64,000 nucleotides of DNA from Schistosoma mansoni. Lineage: Eukaryota; Platyhelminthes; Trematoda; Strigeidida; Schistosomatidae. The notes under the pieces are model-generated. The model did no database searches and had not been told where the DNA came from. It saw only the letters and a program-made list of their open reading frames with translations. The first letter of the stretch is position 1. Each line of letters starts with the position of its first letter. This document shows, in pieces, positions 61,017 through 64,000 of the stretch. A program made the translations under genes and the position numbers. Location: positions 12,932,564 through 12,996,563 of the forward strand of contig NC_031496.1 of assembly GCF_000237925.1 (NCBI RefSeq), given 5' to 3'.

Positions 61017-61505
61017 TTTTATATAGTTGAAATCATTAGTCAATTGAAGCTAGACCACCATGAAAAACCTGGAAGCACTGAACGGTCGTTTTGTCCTATT
61101 GTGGGACTCCTCAGCAGTGCGCATACACGATCCCGCCTCGCGAGATTCAAACCCAGGACCTATAAGTCTCGCGCCAGAGCACTTAGCCGATAGACCACTG
61201 ATCCGGCATCCAACAGTGTTAATGTCTAACTTCAACTAATTCACGAAATTGAGCGACACATCCACCAATATCTTCAGTGAGTTGATATCTCCCAATAGAC
61301 CTGGATGAACTTCACTGGCTACTACTTCTCACTAGAACTAGAATCCGGCGAGGCGGGATCGTGGATGTGCACTCCTGAGAAGTTCTATAATAGGACGAAA
61401 CGGCCGTCCGGTGCTTCCACGTTTTCCATGGTGGTCTAGCGTCAATTGACTCATGATTTCAACTATATAAAATTACTAAAATCTCCACAAAACCCCTTTT
61501 TGATA
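61017..61505. mobile_element. Foldback hammerhead-SINE family, head-to-head copy
   Basis: Flanked by AAATCTGA on both sides (61009-61016 and 61506-61513), an 8-base target duplication. The left arm on the minus strand has a tRNA-like head and a hammerhead with CTGAGGA, helix II GTCC/GGAC, but AAAA for GAAA and GTT for GTC. The right arm on the plus strand has GAAA, CGGCCG and GTC, but CTGAGAA for CTGANGA. Both ribozymes are thus likely dead, by different changes. It ends CACAAAACCCCTTTTT. Confidence 0.85.
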
Positions 61506-61513
61506 AAATCTGA

Positions 61514-63041
61514 GTTTAGTCTACTTAGAGTCTAGCTATCTGATAATTATCAGTTTGGATTTTTGTTGAATATTAGTCAAATATTAGTCTTTCATAGAAT
61601 CACTTGATGTCACATCAGTAACTCAGTCAGATTTTTGTGACAAACACGTTTACCAAGAATAACAATAGTTGCTTCAATTCTCTAATGAAAATTCTCATAA
61701 TCATTCAGCTGGCTTGTTCTTGTTTCATTTTTGCATATCGATTCATTTGGGAATCGAGAAACACTTTTATGAATAGAATCATCAGTTTGAATCACATACA
61801 TTCATCCAAATAATTGTATCAATCGATTTCCTCATCGTGCTAATTACTTTTTAACTTTATTTCAAATAAGAATAATTCAAAGATGAGGGATTTCCTCAAT
61901 ATGACATTAAAATGTATATATAGCTAAGATGGATTGTGTAGTTACCAACATCTTTCCGTTTGACAAAGAAGTCAAAAAGGCTCTTATAGGGCTGTATGCA
62001 ATAAACTAAATGACCAAACTAAGTAAATTCGAGGAAATTAATCAGTTCTGTTCGAAGTATGTGATGTAATTTATTCAATGACAATATAATTAATCAAGGC
62101 ATAATCGAGAGCTAGTTCACAGAACGGATATTCATTTCAGGAAATATACTATATTGTTTTTAAAGTTAAATATATTTAAGTATTCAGCTTAAAGCTAATA
62201 TTTCTCCCAGTGACATTGGATAGCACAAAACCCAAGTTTAAAACTTTCTGCTCGTTCTATACAACCACCTAACATTAAATTTATTCAATTTAAATATTGA
62301 AATATTTCATTGTACAACTTCTCTTTAAATTAATTTAATGAAGTTTGAAGCTCCTAAACTGATTTTACTTTAAAATGTCAAACATTGAACTTTGATATTA
62401 TACATGTATATTCGTTGAATAACATCGTTCTCTTTCAAAAGATCTAAAATTAAGATCTAAACCGCATATGATTCTAACAAAACAACAATCGACTAATTGG
62501 ATTATTATCAATTCTAACTTGATGTCTAATGATTTATTAGTAGTTCTGATTGTTGTTTCTTATTTCATCTCTATGTGTTAACGTCTATTAGTTTAATCAA
62601 ATTGTAATAAAAGTTGTCCATCTATTTATAAATTATTAATACCGCAATAATTTAGTTTTTTTGTCGACTAGTGTTAATGTAAACATTCATTATTAAAGAG
62701 AAGACAGGAAAAACACGTTTATTATCACATGATTACTTTTATTGATAAATGATTATTACGTAACTGTTGTTGGCAAACAAGATAAGCAACAACAACAAAA
62801 AACACAACAGAAACCCACTATTTATCAAACAGAGTATAAGCTTATAAATTAGTTTTGGATCTTTAAAAATAATTAATAATAAGATTTGACCAAATTACAT
62901 TTAGGTAGCATTTAGTAAGTGTAAAGATTCTTTTCGTTTACTTTATAAAGTGTAATAGTATGTATACTATATTTACTTATTTTAACCATTTCAAAAAATA
63001 TTGACAAATCATTGGGTAGATAAAATGGTCAATTTAAAATT
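61514..63041. other. No gene seen
   Basis: AT-rich sequence with no frame, repeat or motif I can name. Confidence 0.5.
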
Positions 63042-63290
63042 TTATATAGTTGAGATCATGAGTCAATTGAAGCTAGACCACCATGAAAAACCTGGAAGCA
63101 CTTGACGGCCGTTTTGTCCTATTGTGGAACTCCTCAGCAGCGCTCATCCACGATCTCTCCTCGTGAAATTCAAACCCAGGACCTATCAGTCTCGCGCACG
63201 AGCACTTAACCGATAGACCACCGAGCCGACATCCGACGGTGTTAATGTCTAACTTCAACCAATCCACGAAATTGAGCAACCATTCCGTAT
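63042..63290 (-). mobile_element. Foldback hammerhead-SINE family, single-arm copy
   Basis: The minus strand has the tRNA-like head (CTCGGTGGTCTATCGGTTAA, then GGGTTTGAATTTC), hammerhead core CTGAGGA, helix II GTTC/GGAC, AAAA in place of GAAA, CGGCCG and GTC, then the family 3' arm ending TCAACTATATAAAATT. No right-hand inverted arm follows. A 124-residue minus frame (63073-63447) merely runs through it. Confidence 0.75.
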
Positions 63291-63639
63291 TCTTTAATAG
63301 CAAAGATCTAGCATGAGAACTTGGTAACATATGTGAATTGTGATAAATCGAATTAGAAGAATGAGCCAGATGTAAATAGGATTGCTTAGATTTCGGCAGT
63401 TTTTCAAGTACATAATAATATTTTTTAAGTTGATCCTCGAAATTCAACCTTCGTTTGTTGGCACTGCTTCATTGGTAAGAACGAGGCTTTTCGTGCTTAG
63501 CATTATGGTGTCATCATTCTCTTGACTTTCGAGTAATTGCTCTGTTTTCTCATTCTATTAACAACCTACATTTTATTTCAGTTTATGATACAAAAGTCTT
63601 GGAACCATATATGTTTTAAAACTATTGGGACTTAGCTTC
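63291..63639. other. No gene seen
   Basis: Short spacer between a SINE and a LINE fragment; nothing recognisable. Confidence 0.45.
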
Positions 63640-64000
63640 ACAGCTTCATCAGTTGATATGGCTGAGACACGTGTTAGGTATGCCCAACCAATGGCTGCCC
63701 AGCGTGCGATGTTTTATAGTAAAGTAGTAGGTTGGAAGAAAGCTAGGGGCGGTCAGACCAAAACATGGCATACATCCATGAAGTCACTGACAAGTGGACT
63801 GAGCCATGTTGATAGGTGTAGACTACCTGGTTGGGGTTCGCGAGGTGATGGTAACCGATGGTTAGAGACCTTGAATGACATGGCTCAAAATAGTTTGCAA
63901 TGGCGAAGGTGCATCCACTCTTTGTGCTCTTCCAAATTATAATCTTTTGAATTCTTCATGTCCCATCTTTTTTTCTCCTTCCAAATTTATTTCACTGGAT
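63640..64000 (+). mobile_element. CR1-like LINE 3' end, running off the window
   Basis: Plus-strand frame to the stop at 63942: [60 protein letters not shown]. It is the same C-terminal block as at 27765-28275 and better preserved. The 3' UTR continues to the window end. No reverse transcriptase is upstream, so the copy is 5'-truncated near 63640. Confidence 0.75.

Noticed and set aside
63073-63447. 124-residue minus-strand frame
   Set aside because: It runs through a SINE with tRNA-like and ribozyme parts; the peptide is a by-product of the repeat.

Overview
The window looks like nuclear DNA of a flatworm, most likely a blood fluke (Schistosoma). It is AT-rich and gene-poor. The host genes have 35-42 base micro-introns near their 5' ends and kilobase introns further 3'. 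The repeats include short retroposons carrying hammerhead ribozyme cores (the schistosome Sm-alpha type) and RTE-like LINEs with a TAAG-repeat tail. Species cannot be fixed from the sequence alone.

Two host genes can be supported, arranged head to head about 12.3 kb apart. On the minus strand, 15630-16398 holds the first three coding exons of a YAP/Yorkie-type Hippo co-activator: TEAD-binding region, a LATS-type phospho-site and a WW domain split by a 35-base intron. A possible fourth exon lies at 9207-9387. On the plus strand, 28745-39877 holds a five-exon NCK adaptor of 692 residues (SH3-SH3-SH3-SH2). Its intron 3 contains a LINE copy.

The rest is repeats and sequence with no gene seen. 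1-15600 is AT-rich with one 0.5-kb retroposon and a miniature hairpin. 16399-28744, between the two genes, is less AT-rich and looks like a field of decayed repeats. 41-53 kb has retroposon copies and a 283-bp direct duplication around a hammerhead SINE. 52.9-57.6 kb is a nested LINE complex with a 200-base assembly gap. 58-64 kb is dense in hammerhead SINEs, foldback elements and the 3' end of a second LINE.

The most interesting signal is a second hammerhead-bearing family. Foldback, tRNA-headed repeats near 46.3, 51.7, 59.6, 61.0 and 63.0 kb carry a hammerhead-like fold different from Sm-alpha. The minus-strand copy at 59669-59727 keeps all invariant core bases. A second signal is an inverted pair of LINE copies (33.4-35.0 and 55.1-56.6 kb) that is almost identical over about 1.5 kb and then drops abruptly to roughly 90 percent, as expected from gene conversion or an assembly effect. 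All similarity estimates were made by eye; no search was run.
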